64,000 bases of DNA from RGIG3528 sp964653855 (GCA_964653855.1 CAZZFV010000005.1:1-64000); one strand, 5' to 3'; positions 41,538 to 50,468 are shown, numbered from the stretch's first letter. The notes: generated by a model not told the origin, from the sequence alone. Numbers and translations: made by a program.

Positions 41538-42953
41538 ATGTTTAAGAATATCAAATTATCAAAAATAACAATATCAATGCTTTTCCTTGTGTCGTGTGCA
41601 ATGCTTTCCGCATGCGGCACAAGCGGAAACGACGTGTCTGTTACGCCGAGCCCCGCTCCCGTTATTACGGAAGCACCCGCGGCAACGGATACGCCCACAC
41701 CCTCTCCCACGGACGCGCCCGTTTACATTGACTATGCCGCAACTCTCACGCTCGATATGACAAGCGAGACCGCAAAAGTAAACGCGACCGTCAGAAACTT
41801 TGTCGACGGAGACACGGTTCACTTTAACGTCCCTGCGGACGTAATACCCGAAGGCCTCTTAAAGGCACGTTTCCTTGCGATAAACACACCGGAATCCACC
41901 GGTAAAATCGAGGAATGGGGAAAGGCTGCATCCGCTTTCACAAAAGAAAAGCTTCAAAATGCCGCATCGATAATACTTGAATCGGACAATTCCTCATGGA
42001 ACCTGGACTCCACGGGCGGACGCTATCTTGTGTGGGTTTGGTATAAAACGGATGACGCGTCCGAATACAGAAACTTAAATCTCGAAATACTCCAAAACGG
42101 ACTTGCGATCGCGTCGTCAACCGCAAACAACCGCTACGGAACAATCGCGATGGCGGCGCTTTCAAATGCCAAGGCATGTAAATTAAAGATTTATTCCGGC
42201 GAACAGGATCCCGATTTCTATTACGGTGACGCTTATGAGCTTACACTCTCCGAGCTTCGTCAAAACATAGCCGATTACAACGGCAAAAAGGTTGCTTTTG
42301 AAGGCGTTGTCACGATGAATTCCGAAAACACGGTATATGTTGAGGAATACGATCCCGAAAACGACCTTTACAACGGAATCGCCGTTTATTACGGATACAA
42401 TTTAAGCGGCGGCGGACTTGAGATTTTGCATGTGGGTAACCGCGTAAGAATCGTGGGCTCCTGCCAATATTACGAAGCGGGCGGCACATATCAGATTGCC
42501 GACGTTCAATACAAGGTAATGAAGCCTAACGATCCTTCGAATTTGCAACTCATAAGCACCGGTCATTCGGCGGCATTTGCTTTAGTTTCTGCCGATCAGT
42601 TTGTTAACGGACGTGTTACGACGGAAGACGAAAACGGAAACACAAAAGAATTTTCTTATGCCGAACTTATCGTGGGCAGCACAATTTCAATGGACAACCT
42701 GGAAGTTTACAAAACTTCCACGACAACAAACGAATCAAGCTCCTCTTACGGTGCAATGACTCTTTATTGTAAGTCCGAAGACGGATTGTATATAACCGTC
42801 AGAACAGCAGTACTTTATGACGAAAACCGCAATTTGATAACGGCCGATCGGTACGAAGGCGAAAACATATCCGTAAAGGGTATCGTCGAGTACTATAACG
42901 GCGATTACCAAATCAAGGTTTTGTCTAAAGAATATATTACTATCAACCACTAA
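41538..42953 (+). CDS. Secreted lipoprotein with staphylococcal-nuclease domain and OB-like domains
   Basis: The product has 471 residues. The lipobox is MLSACG, followed by a Thr/Pro linker to about 62. Residues 75-220 form an SNase (thermonuclease) domain: FVDGDTV with calcium ligand Asp92, RFLAINTPES with Arg111 and Glu119, and GGRYLVWVW with Arg162, matching Arg35, Glu43 and Arg87 of the staphylococcal enzyme. Asp40 of that enzyme is Asn here, as in many homologues. Two OB-like modules follow (about 232-345 and 370-471), for example KVAFEGVVTM and NISVKGIVEYYNGDYQIKV. The enzyme should cut DNA and RNA outside the cell in a calcium-dependent way. Only 14 nt separates it from the binding-protein gene, so it is cotranscribed with the transporter. 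Confidence 0.88.
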   Translation: MFKNIKLSKITISMLFLVSCAMLSACGTSGNDVSVTPSPAPVITEAPAATDTPTPSPTDAPVYIDYAATLTLDMTSETAKVNATVRNFVDGDTVHFNVPADVIPEGLLKARFLAINTPESTGKIEEWGKAASAFTKEKLQNAASIILESDNSSWNLDSTGGRYLVWVWYKTDDASEYRNLNLEILQNGLAIASSTANNRYGTIAMAALSNAKACKLKIYSGEQDPDFYYGDAYELTLSELRQNIADYNGKKVAFEGVVTMNSENTVYVEEYDPENDLYNGIAVYYGYNLSGGGLEILHVGNRVRIVGSCQYYEAGGTYQIADVQYKVMKPNDPSNLQLISTGHSAAFALVSADQFVNGRVTTEDENGNTKEFSYAELIVGSTISMDNLEVYKTSTTTNESSSSYGAMTLYCKSEDGLYITVRTAVLYDENRNLITADRYEGENISVKGIVEYYNGDYQIKVLSKEYITINH

Positions 42954-42977
42954 AAAACATATGGAAGGACAAAAAAA

Positions 42978-45371
42978 ATGAAGATGAAAAAAATCTTTTC
43001 GTTGTTGCTTATTGCGGCAATGAGCATCTCATGTTTTGCGGCCTGCGGTGACGAAAACGAGGCAAACGTAACACCTACCCCCGAACCCACCAAGGCAGTC
43101 GCAACACAGACTCCCACTCCTACTCCCGTTTCCGATACGGGTGTTACGGCAGCAAAGGATTACTTAAACACAATGTACGCATCAAGTGACGGCAGCGCAA
43201 CGGCAACCGCTTCCGATTACACCGTTGTCGGCGTTGTAAAAATTGACGGCGTAACATACAATGTTACATGGTCGGTTGATGTAACAAAGGGAGTAACCGT
43301 CGGCACAATGGATTCAAAGAAGATGGTTACGATTGACGTTGACGAAAAGACAACGACCCAAATCGATTACAATCTTACCGCAACCGTTTCCGACGCAAAC
43401 GGAAACTCAAAATCCGTTTCGTTTGCTCACTTCGTTCCCGCATATAAGGAACTTACATGGGCAGAATATGCTGCAGCCGCAGATGACACAACGGTTGTAG
43501 TAAACGGCACAATCACAGGTATCATCGCAAAGTCCAAGGGCAATTCGTCAAACTGCATCTACTTCCAGGATTCGGACGGCGGATATTATATTTACAACCT
43601 GTCTCAGGATCCCGTTTCGGATCTCGGACTCGCAATCGGCATGACAATCCGTGCAACAGGTACACGTGATACATATTCGGGTACATACGAAATCACGGGC
43701 GCTTCCGTTGAAATCGTTGATTCGACAATCAAAACCGTTGCGGCAACGGATTATACCGATAAGTATACAAAGGCGGAATCGTTAAAAGACTCCTCTCTCA
43801 CCGAAAAGCAGGGTCTCCTTGTTACACTTAAGGGCGTTGAAATCATCGGACAGGGTTCGGATACAACATATTATATGTTTGAACTTGCCGGAAAGCAGTC
43901 ATATATCCGTCTCTCATCTTCCGTTTGCCCGATTACATCGGATGAACAGACGGCATTTAAGACAGAGTTCCTTAGTCATATCGGATATACCGCAGACGTT
44001 ACAGGTATCCTTACACTTTATGACGGAGCATTCTATCTCTCGCCCGTAGATTCAAATTGCCTTGCAAATCTTCAGCTTCCCAACAGAAGCGATGCCGAAA
44101 AGGCAGCATTTGAAATCGAAAAGCTCGGTATTCCCACAAAGGTTCAGGAAGACACAGAGCTCACTCTCCCGAGAAAGGGAAGCACATACAGCGACGTATC
44201 CCTTATTTATAACGTAACCGGAAATGCATCGTTCTCGGATGCCGGCGCACTCATCATAAAGCAGGGTGAAAATGCCACCACCGTAAATATCGAAGTTACG
44301 GCAACATGCGGCGCAGAGACAAAGACAGAAAAGTTTGTGATAAACGTTGAAGCAAAAGCAACGGATCTTTGCACGGCAGAGGTTCTTTCAAAGCTTGCCG
44401 CACTCGAAAGCGGCGAATCGATTTCCGGCACACAGGTTCTCCAGGGTAAAGTTACCGAAATCGTTACGGCTTACAGCGAGTCTTACAACAATATCACTGT
44501 TAACATGGACGTAAACGGCACAACTATTCAGTGCTACAGACTTGTGGGCGGAAGCGACATCGCAGTCGGCGACGTTATCACGGTTACAGGTACTCTTAAG
44601 AATTACAAGGGAACACTTGAATTTGACAAGGGTTGCACATATTCAAAGACATTGTCCGTTGAACAGGCTAAGCAGGAAGTTTTGATTGCACAAATCGCAG
44701 CTCTCGAAGCAGGTGAAACAATGTCCGGAACGCAAGTTTTGTCGGGAAAGATTACGGAAATCGTAACCGCATACAGTGAGTCCTACAACAACATCACCGT
44801 TAACATGGATGTATCCGGCACAACTATTCAGTGCTACAGACTTGTGGGCGGAAGCGATCTCGCAGTCGGCGACGTTATCACGGTTACAGGTACAATCAAG
44901 AACTACAAGGGCACTCTTGAATTTGACAAGGGATGCACATACATAAAGGGACAAAACCTTGCTTCCGCAAAGGACGCTCTCGTTATGGAAAAGGCTTATG
45001 CTCTTGAAAGCGGCGAAACACTTGCCGGAATCCAGGAAATCACGGGCGAAATCGTATCGATCGACACTGCATACAGCGAGTCTTACAACAACATCACCGT
45101 TACTCTTAAAGTAGGTGATAAGACAATTGTGGCTTACCGTTTGACAGGCGGAAGCGATCTCGCAGTCGGTGACGTTATCACGGTTACAGGTACAATCACA
45201 AATTACAAGGGCACAGTGGAATTCACAAAGGGATGCACCTATGTTGTAGGTTCCGCAGACAAGACACCCGCAACCGGCGATATGTCCACAATGATCATGG
45301 TAATGCTTATGATTATGATTGCAGGCTCCTTCGTAATGATGATGATTTCAAAGAAAAAGGAAACAAGATAG
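42978..45371 (+). CDS. Large surface protein with OB-like repeats, N-terminal lipobox and C-terminal sorting-like signal
   Basis: The product has 797 residues. The signal peptide ends in a lipobox (FAACG). After a Thr/Pro linker come a beta-rich domain (about 55-150) and two OB-like modules (about 155-260 and 270-360). An Ig-like segment follows, then three almost identical 100-residue OB-like repeats (about 465-760), each with ITVNMDV-type strands and GDVITVTGT. The C-terminus has TPATGD, a Met-rich hydrophobic segment and KKKETR, resembling a sortase-type signal. OB modules of this kind occur in secreted nucleases such as YhcR and bind nucleic acid or glycan. The gene follows the nuclease gene by 24 nt, so it probably captures substrate. 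AAGGAC precedes the ATG. Confidence 0.82.
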   Translation: MKMKKIFSLLLIAAMSISCFAACGDENEANVTPTPEPTKAVATQTPTPTPVSDTGVTAAKDYLNTMYASSDGSATATASDYTVVGVVKIDGVTYNVTWSVDVTKGVTVGTMDSKKMVTIDVDEKTTTQIDYNLTATVSDANGNSKSVSFAHFVPAYKELTWAEYAAAADDTTVVVNGTITGIIAKSKGNSSNCIYFQDSDGGYYIYNLSQDPVSDLGLAIGMTIRATGTRDTYSGTYEITGASVEIVDSTIKTVAATDYTDKYTKAESLKDSSLTEKQGLLVTLKGVEIIGQGSDTTYYMFELAGKQSYIRLSSSVCPITSDEQTAFKTEFLSHIGYTADVTGILTLYDGAFYLSPVDSNCLANLQLPNRSDAEKAAFEIEKLGIPTKVQEDTELTLPRKGSTYSDVSLIYNVTGNASFSDAGALIIKQGENATTVNIEVTATCGAETKTEKFVINVEAKATDLCTAEVLSKLAALESGESISGTQVLQGKVTEIVTAYSESYNNITVNMDVNGTTIQCYRLVGGSDIAVGDVITVTGTLKNYKGTLEFDKGCTYSKTLSVEQAKQEVLIAQIAALEAGETMSGTQVLSGKITEIVTAYSESYNNITVNMDVSGTTIQCYRLVGGSDLAVGDVITVTGTIKNYKGTLEFDKGCTYIKGQNLASAKDALVMEKAYALESGETLAGIQEITGEIVSIDTAYSESYNNITVTLKVGDKTIVAYRLTGGSDLAVGDVITVTGTITNYKGTVEFTKGCTYVVGSADKTPATGDMSTMIMVMLMIMIAGSFVMMMISKKKETR
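44371..45270 (+). repeat. Three in-frame 300-bp tandem repeats encoding OB-like modules
   Basis: Matching bases lie exactly 300 bp apart, for example the GGCGGAAGCGA block at about 44548, 44848 and 45148. Units 1 and 2 are nearly identical at the DNA level; unit 3 has diverged in its middle. This indicates recent duplication. Confidence 0.85.
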
Positions 45372-45402
45372 TTTATAAGCATAATGCATAACGCTTAATG
45401 CA

Positions 45403-45447
45403 AAAGAAGAAGCGGAAAGGTGAAAGCCTTCCCGCTTCTTTTATTTT
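45403..45447 (+). terminator. Bidirectional intrinsic terminator between convergent operons
   Basis: AAGAAGCGGAAAGG pairs with CCTTCCCGCTTCTT (minor mismatches), with TTTTATTTT following on the plus strand and a TTCTTTT tract on the minus strand. It can serve both the OB-repeat gene and the NrnA-type operon. Confidence 0.82.
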
Positions 45448-45503
45448 AAAATAATTTTTTACGTTTTAAAGGTTCCTTACATCCTTCAGGTGTTTGAGGT
45501 TCC

Positions 45504-46490
45504 TTACATCCACCCTGTATTTGCCGCCTTATAGCTCTTTGAAAGCTTATCCGCGTCAAGAATAAGCGCATTCATCTCCTCTTCCGAATGAACGGTCGCT
45601 CCGGCAGCCATCTCATGTCCGCCGCCCGAATATTTCTCCGCAAGCTTATTGATCGTCACAAATCTCGAACGGAGACGCACACGTATATCGTCATTAAAAG
45701 GATTTTCTATGAAAGCGATCCATATGATCGAGCCCTTAATCGAATTAAGAAGCGAAATCACGTTGCTTGCGTCCTCATTTGAAAGATGCCAGTCCTCCTG
45801 CATTTTTTTGGTGACATAAATATATGCAACACCGCTTTCGGTACGCTTTATTTCACCGAAAACAAAGGCCTGGAACTTTAGATAATCAAATTCATCAAGA
45901 TAAAGGTGGGCATAAATTGTTTCAAGGTCGAGCTTATAATCAAGCAAAAATCCCGCGATACGCATTGTATCGCCCGACGTGCTCGAAAATCTGAATCTTC
46001 CCGAATCCGTCACCATTCCGGTAAAGAGGCACTCTGCCGCTCTCTTTGTCATTTTGAGTTCGGGCACGGTCATCACAAAATCCGCAATCATTTCGCAAGC
46101 GGACGATCTTTCGTCTTCCACCCACGAAATATTTCCGAACGGCGCAATGTCAACATGATGATCAATCTTTATTATTTCCTTTGAAAGATTGTATTTTGTG
46201 TTTGAAAGTCTTTCGACGTTTGCGGTATCAACGGCAATAAAAAGCGAATTTTCGTACATTTCATCGGAAAGTACCGTCTTATCGTCGTCAAGAAATCCGA
46301 CATAGTCCGAATAATCCTCGTTTACGACATAAATTTCCTTTTTGGGAAACGTTTCTTTGAGTATCGACGCAAGTCCGTTTGTTGACCCTACCGCATCTCC
46401 GTCCGGCCTTATATGCCTTCCTATGATGATCCTGTCATACTCCTTGATCTTGCTTAAAATCTGCTGCTTGATTTCCGAATTGTCGGTCAT
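45504..46490 (-). CDS. DHH/DHHA1 phosphoesterase, NrnA-type (paralogue 1)
   Basis: The product has 328 residues from the ATG at 46490, with AGGGTG 6 nt upstream (in preference to the GTG three codons earlier). The DHH domain has RPDGDAVGS, VDTANVERLS and KIDHHVDIAP for metal binding, and TGMVTDSGRFRF. The C-terminal DHHA1 domain has YSGGGHEMAAGA. NrnA-type enzymes degrade 2-5-nt oligonucleotides and often dephosphorylate pAp. It is the last gene of a three-gene operon and follows its paralogue by 31 nt. Confidence 0.88.
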   Translation of the reverse strand: MTDNSEIKQQILSKIKEYDRIIIGRHIRPDGDAVGSTNGLASILKETFPKKEIYVVNEDYSDYVGFLDDDKTVLSDEMYENSLFIAVDTANVERLSNTKYNLSKEIIKIDHHVDIAPFGNISWVEDERSSACEMIADFVMTVPELKMTKRAAECLFTGMVTDSGRFRFSSTSGDTMRIAGFLLDYKLDLETIYAHLYLDEFDYLKFQAFVFGEIKRTESGVAYIYVTKKMQEDWHLSNEDASNVISLLNSIKGSIIWIAFIENPFNDDIRVRLRSRFVTINKLAEKYSGGGHEMAAGATVHSEEEMNALILDADKLSKSYKAANTGWM

Positions 46491-46521
46491 GTGTTTCACC
46501 CTAAAACCCTTTCGTTTTGAA

Positions 46522-47475
46522 TCATAAATATTCCTGCATCATTTCATCCAAATCGTTTAGCATTGCCATCGCTTCGTCACGATTTGCAAGAGTTGCCCCG
46601 CTTGCGTGTTCATGGCCGCCTCCGCCGTATTTTACGGCAATTTGATTTATGTTAAACTTATTTGAACGTAACTCTGCCAGTACTTTTCCTTCGCTTTCGG
46701 TAAAATTTACCCATATATTTACGCCTTTAATATCTCCCATCACCCCTACCATTCCGCGGGAGATTCCGAAAGCGGTCATGCCTTCATCGATTCTTTTTTC
46801 AACCTCTTCCTTATCCGTATAAATATATGCGACGTTGTTTTTCGTAAATTTGATTTTTAACGTAAATTCGGCTTTGCGGCGAAGCGATGCAAAGTCTTCC
46901 GCATACATTTTCGAATACAAATCGTTAAAGTCGATTTTGTGCTTTTCCATAAGGAAAGCCGCACGCAAAAAAGTATCCGACGAAACCGAATCAAAGCGGA
47001 AGCGTCCCGAATCCGTCACCATTCCGGTAAAAAGCGAACGGGCGCATATTTCATTTACGTTAAGCGAAAGTGTCTTCGCAATACCGGCAATAATTCCCGC
47101 ACAGCTCTCGACGGAAGACTCGATTATTTCATCGTCCGTAAAGCTTCCCGTATACATATGATGGTCGATTCTGAATGAATATGCGGACGTTTTGTATCTT
47201 TCGTCACATACCATATTTGTGCTTCCCGAATCAAGAACAAAGGTAAGCGCTTTTTCATATTTCGAGTCGTCAACCGTGTCCATAACGGAGTCGTCCATAA
47301 ATGCGTAGCGCCCTGCCGCATCTCCCACCATATATACTTTTTTTTCGGGGAAATTAGACAGGATCAGGTGCTTTAATCCGACCTGACTTCCGATTGCGTC
47401 ACCATCCGGATTTGAGTGTCTGTGAATTATTATTGTGTCGTATTGTTTTATTTTTTCAAGAAAATTTTCGTACAT
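46522..47475 (-). CDS. DHH/DHHA1 phosphoesterase, NrnA-type (paralogue 2)
   Basis: The product has 317 residues from the ATG at 47475, with AGGAAA 10 nt upstream; a GTG at 47496 that overlaps the preceding stop is a possible alternative. The motifs are NPDGDAIGS, LDSGSTNMV, FRIDHHMYTG, TGMVTDSGRFRF and GGGHEHASGA. It is clearly paralogous to the next gene and probably arose by tandem duplication. Both keep all metal-binding motifs, so both should be active, perhaps with different substrates such as nanoRNA, linear dinucleotides, pAp or short DNA. Confidence 0.88.
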   Translation of the reverse strand: MYENFLEKIKQYDTIIIHRHSNPDGDAIGSQVGLKHLILSNFPEKKVYMVGDAAGRYAFMDDSVMDTVDDSKYEKALTFVLDSGSTNMVCDERYKTSAYSFRIDHHMYTGSFTDDEIIESSVESCAGIIAGIAKTLSLNVNEICARSLFTGMVTDSGRFRFDSVSSDTFLRAAFLMEKHKIDFNDLYSKMYAEDFASLRRKAEFTLKIKFTKNNVAYIYTDKEEVEKRIDEGMTAFGISRGMVGVMGDIKGVNIWVNFTESEGKVLAELRSNKFNINQIAVKYGGGGHEHASGATLANRDEAMAMLNDLDEMMQEYL

Positions 47476-47492
47476 ATTGTTTATTTTTCCTG

Positions 47493-48608
47493 TCACATAC
47501 TCTTTCTGATAATATCTTTTAATTCGTTTGCGGCGTCAGATGCGCTATTCTCACATTTTATTTCGAGATCGCAAATTTCCGCATTACGATATTCCATGTC
47601 AAGTGACATAATACGTCTTACCTTGTCGTCATCATCCGACGCACGCGAAATAATGTTCTTTAAAACGAGCGATTTTTCACGGTTTACAAACACCATGAGC
47701 GTCCGTCCGCGATATGCGTTTCTCACCGACAACGCACCGCATATGTCAATCGGAAGAACGGCAAGATTTCCCTCTTCAACGATTTTATGCACTTCTCTTG
47801 TCTGCGTTCCGAAATGATATTTGGAATATACCGTCGTCTCAAGATATTGCCCCGACTCCTTCTCTTCCAAAAACTGCTCTTCGGAGATAAAGCGATACGC
47901 GTTATCCGCCTCATCGATTTTTTTAGGTCTTGTGGTCGATCCGAGCGGCTTCTTAAATTCCGACGAATTCTTTGTGAGCTCATACGCAATTTCGTTTTTA
48001 AGAGAGCCTGTGGGGCCGACAAGGCATATCACACCGCCTTCCGACAAATCGGGTGTCTTTTCGATAAACGAGTTTCTCACCATCTTAAAAAGCTGCATAA
48101 AATCGGAATATCCGTTTACGGACAAAATTCCCGACATATCCATATTCCACGGCTTCCTGAAAAGCACGGGATAAACCGCCTTTGAAGACGCAATGTTGTG
48201 AGCACCGTCGTCAAGAAGCATATCAAGCGCAAAAACGTCTTTTCTTGTGCCTATTATAATATTCTGTGACGGAACCTCGGGGAAGTCCTCTAACAGCCTT
48301 TCTGCGCGTGCACTCATGCATGCGGCGGGAACAGCCGTCACAAAAAACACGTCTGCCTGCTTAGACAAATCCCTCACAAACTTTTGTGCTCCGTGAAGAA
48401 TCGGCTGAGTGCGCACAAATTCGGGATTCGAATAAAGCGCGATGCGTTCCTCAAAATGCCTTCCGTAATTTCCCCATCCCTTTATGTCATTTATTTTTAC
48501 CGGCTCTTCGTCGGGGTGATTTTTGTTTACGATCGAAAGCGCGTATGCGTTGCAATCATAAAGCGTATCGTCGACATCGAGCCCTATTCTGAGTCTGTAT
48601 CTTCTCAA
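47493..48608 (-). CDS. Fusion of HAD 5'-nucleotidase-like and guanylate-kinase-like domains
   Basis: The product has 371 residues with a TTG start at 48608, preceded by AGGAGG at 9 nt. Residues 5-180 resemble the NT5C family of 5'(3')-deoxyribonucleotidases: GLDVDDTLYDC with Asp11 and Asp13, VFFVTAVP, and MLLDDGAHN. Residues 190-371 resemble guanylate kinase: LGSTTRPKK and a closing helix with DIIRKSM. The P-loop GPTGSLKN (198-205) lacks the usual GK[ST] end: Leu203 and Asn205 replace Gly and Ser/Thr. The kinase part may have become a nucleotide sensor or be weakly active. The gene leads the operon with two NrnA-type genes, consistent with nucleotide turnover. Confidence 0.78.
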   Translation of the reverse strand: MRRYRLRIGLDVDDTLYDCNAYALSIVNKNHPDEEPVKINDIKGWGNYGRHFEERIALYSNPEFVRTQPILHGAQKFVRDLSKQADVFFVTAVPAACMSARAERLLEDFPEVPSQNIIIGTRKDVFALDMLLDDGAHNIASSKAVYPVLFRKPWNMDMSGILSVNGYSDFMQLFKMVRNSFIEKTPDLSEGGVICLVGPTGSLKNEIAYELTKNSSEFKKPLGSTTRPKKIDEADNAYRFISEEQFLEEKESGQYLETTVYSKYHFGTQTREVHKIVEEGNLAVLPIDICGALSVRNAYRGRTLMVFVNREKSLVLKNIISRASDDDDKVRRIMSLDMEYRNAEICDLEIKCENSASDAANELKDIIRKSM

Positions 48609-48645
48609 AAAAACTTACCTCCTAACCAACAGGGTGCGGAAACAG

Positions 48646-48674
48646 ATTATAGCAAAAAACAATTAAAAATTCAA
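48646..48674 (-). promoter_or_regulatory. Promoter of the nucleotidase/NrnA operon
   Basis: On the minus strand TTGAAT (48674-48669) and TATAAT (48651-48646) are 17 bp apart. The TTG start is 37 nt downstream. Confidence 0.75.
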
Positions 48675-48771
48675 TAAAGAGAGACTCTTGTAGTTTCACC
48701 CGTGACACAAAACTTTTTCACTGCAACACGCCCATAAATTTCCCGTTTTTCAAGTACTTTCCGCAACAAAT

Positions 48772-48826
48772 TTGCAAAAAAATATCCCGTCTTTTTAAAA
48801 TCACACAATTCAAGACAGGATATTTT
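48772..48826 (-). terminator. Intrinsic terminator of the amidohydrolase gene
   Basis: On the minus strand AAAATATCCTGTCTT pairs with AAGACGGGATATTTT (one mismatch) around an 18-nt loop, followed by TTTG. It begins 14 nt after the stop. Confidence 0.75.
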
Positions 48827-48839
48827 ATCAATTACTCTT

Positions 48840-49637
48840 TTATTCGATTTTCAAAAACTTTACCGCATTTTCATAAAAAATCATCCGTCTTTCCGTATCG
48901 TTAAGCGGCATCTTCATGAATCGCTCATATTCTTCTTCGTGATCCCACATGGGATAATCCGTTCCGAAAAACGTTCTTTTTATCCCGTGCTCCCTTATCA
49001 TGTCGGCGGCTTCCACGGGGTCAAGTTTAAAAAGCGAACTTGATGTGTCTATATAAAAATTCTCACGTCCGAGCAAATATTTTTTTGACTCTTCCCACTC
49101 CGAATATCCGCCGAAATGTGCTCCGATTGCGATTAAATCCGGCACCTCATCAAGTGCCCTTGCCATTCTTACGGGATTGGAATATTCATAGCGATAATCT
49201 CCCGTATGTATGAGAACGGGGAGTTTTCCCGCGATTACCTTAAACATTTCTATGGCCTTCGGCTCATCAAGCGCAAATTTTTGAAAATCCGGATGGATTT
49301 TGATGCCTTTAAGTCCGAGCGCTATTGCATTTTCAACATCACGCAATATGTCGTCGGAAAAAGGGTGTAAAGTCGCAAATCCCACAAATTCCGGGTGAAT
49401 CTTACATTCTTCCGCAATAAATCTGTTTATCGAATCAACCTGCTTCGGAGTCGTCGCAACGGAATGCACAACATAATGAGTGCAATTTATTTTTTTTCCT
49501 TTATCGATAAGACGCTCCGCAATTCCGTTTTCGCACATCGGTATGCCGTAAAAGTCGGCAATCGATTTTACCGCTCTTGAAGCAATCTTTTCCGGGTAAA
49601 TATGTGCATGAAAATCAATCTTGTTATATTCCTTCAT
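48840..49637 (-). CDS. Amidohydrolase family protein (amidohydrolase-2/ACMSD-like)
   Basis: The product has 265 residues from the ATG at 49637, with GAAGG about 7 nt upstream. The metal-dependent hydrolase barrel shows DFHAHIYP near the N-terminus, GIKIHPDFQ, VLIHTGD, IGAHFGG and FFGTDYPMWDH, with the expected metal-binding His and Asp residues. The family includes decarboxylases and hydrolases, so the substrate cannot be named. It has its own terminator and is separated from recO by 65 nt. Confidence 0.85.
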   Translation of the reverse strand: MKEYNKIDFHAHIYPEKIASRAVKSIADFYGIPMCENGIAERLIDKGKKINCTHYVVHSVATTPKQVDSINRFIAEECKIHPEFVGFATLHPFSDDILRDVENAIALGLKGIKIHPDFQKFALDEPKAIEMFKVIAGKLPVLIHTGDYRYEYSNPVRMARALDEVPDLIAIGAHFGGYSEWEESKKYLLGRENFYIDTSSSLFKLDPVEAADMIREHGIKRTFFGTDYPMWDHEEEYERFMKMPLNDTERRMIFYENAVKFLKIE

Positions 49638-49702
49638 TTTTTCGCCTTCAACTTTTTGATGTGGCAAAGTATAGCACTATGCGAAAGCGATTACAACATT
49701 TT

Positions 49703-50449
49703 TTAAAAAACATCAAGCATTTCTTCCGACTTCATCGTGTGTCCCACATTTTTATTTACCCATGCGGAAACCACCCTTTCAATTTCATGCATCACATCGT
49801 CATGCACCGTAAACGAAAAGAGTTTGAGTAGCGGCGCAGAAACCATATATTGAAGCGTAAAAAGCGCCGAACGACTTATTTTGATTTCATCCGTTTTTTT
49901 TGCGCAAGAATTGCAATATATGCCGCCCGCGTCCGCATCAAACCACACAAATTCGTCATTTAAGCCTTTGTCGTTACAGCCGATACACTTAAAAATTCTC
50001 GGACTCTCACCGTCTTCCGCGAGGAACCTCATTTCAAACGTACGCCGAATTAATTTCCTCGGCATAACGTTTTTTTCGAGCGCGCGCATCGCAACATAAA
50101 GAAGGTTTAAGATTTGCCCGGGTTCAACATTTTCTCGCGTCATATAGAGCGCAAATTCCGAAAAATACATTCCGTAATATATCGCATCGAGATTGTTTCT
50201 TATGTCACCGAAATAAGTCTTTATATCCGCCGATTCAAGCGAATAGCTGTCACGCCCGATAAAAAGCTCAAACTCCCCGAACGCAAATTGCTGTGAACAA
50301 GCAAGAAGCGCACTCGTCGGTCTTCGTGCGCCTCTCGCAAATGCGGATATTTTTCCCCGCTCATTTGTTAAAATTGTAATACGTCGGTCAACATCACCGA
50401 CAGGCATCGATGCAATCACCATGCCCGAAACTTTAATTTTGTTGTACAT
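49703..50449 (-). CDS. recO: DNA repair protein RecO
   Basis: The product has 248 residues. The N-terminal OB-fold has KVSGMVIASMPVGDVDRRITILTNERGKIS, followed by the helical domain with FELFIGRDSYSLESADI. A zinc-binding set, CIGC with YCNSC, lies at about 153-182. RecO loads RecA onto SSB-coated DNA with RecR. It lies downstream of era, the usual order in Firmicutes, with a 10-N gap and 10-bp repeats between them. Confidence 0.93.
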   Translation of the reverse strand: MYNKIKVSGMVIASMPVGDVDRRITILTNERGKISAFARGARRPTSALLACSQQFAFGEFELFIGRDSYSLESADIKTYFGDIRNNLDAIYYGMYFSEFALYMTRENVEPGQILNLLYVAMRALEKNVMPRKLIRRTFEMRFLAEDGESPRIFKCIGCNDKGLNDEFVWFDADAGGIYCNSCAKKTDEIKISRSALFTLQYMVSAPLLKLFSFTVHDDVMHEIERVVSAWVNKNVGHTMKSEEMLDVF

Positions 50450-50468
50450 TTTTTATACATGGCGGCTT

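Noticed and set aside
37605..45371. Defence system based on the secreted nuclease and OB proteins
   Set aside because: Both proteins carry signal peptides and act outside the cell, next to an importer; nothing suggests an immune or abortive-infection role.
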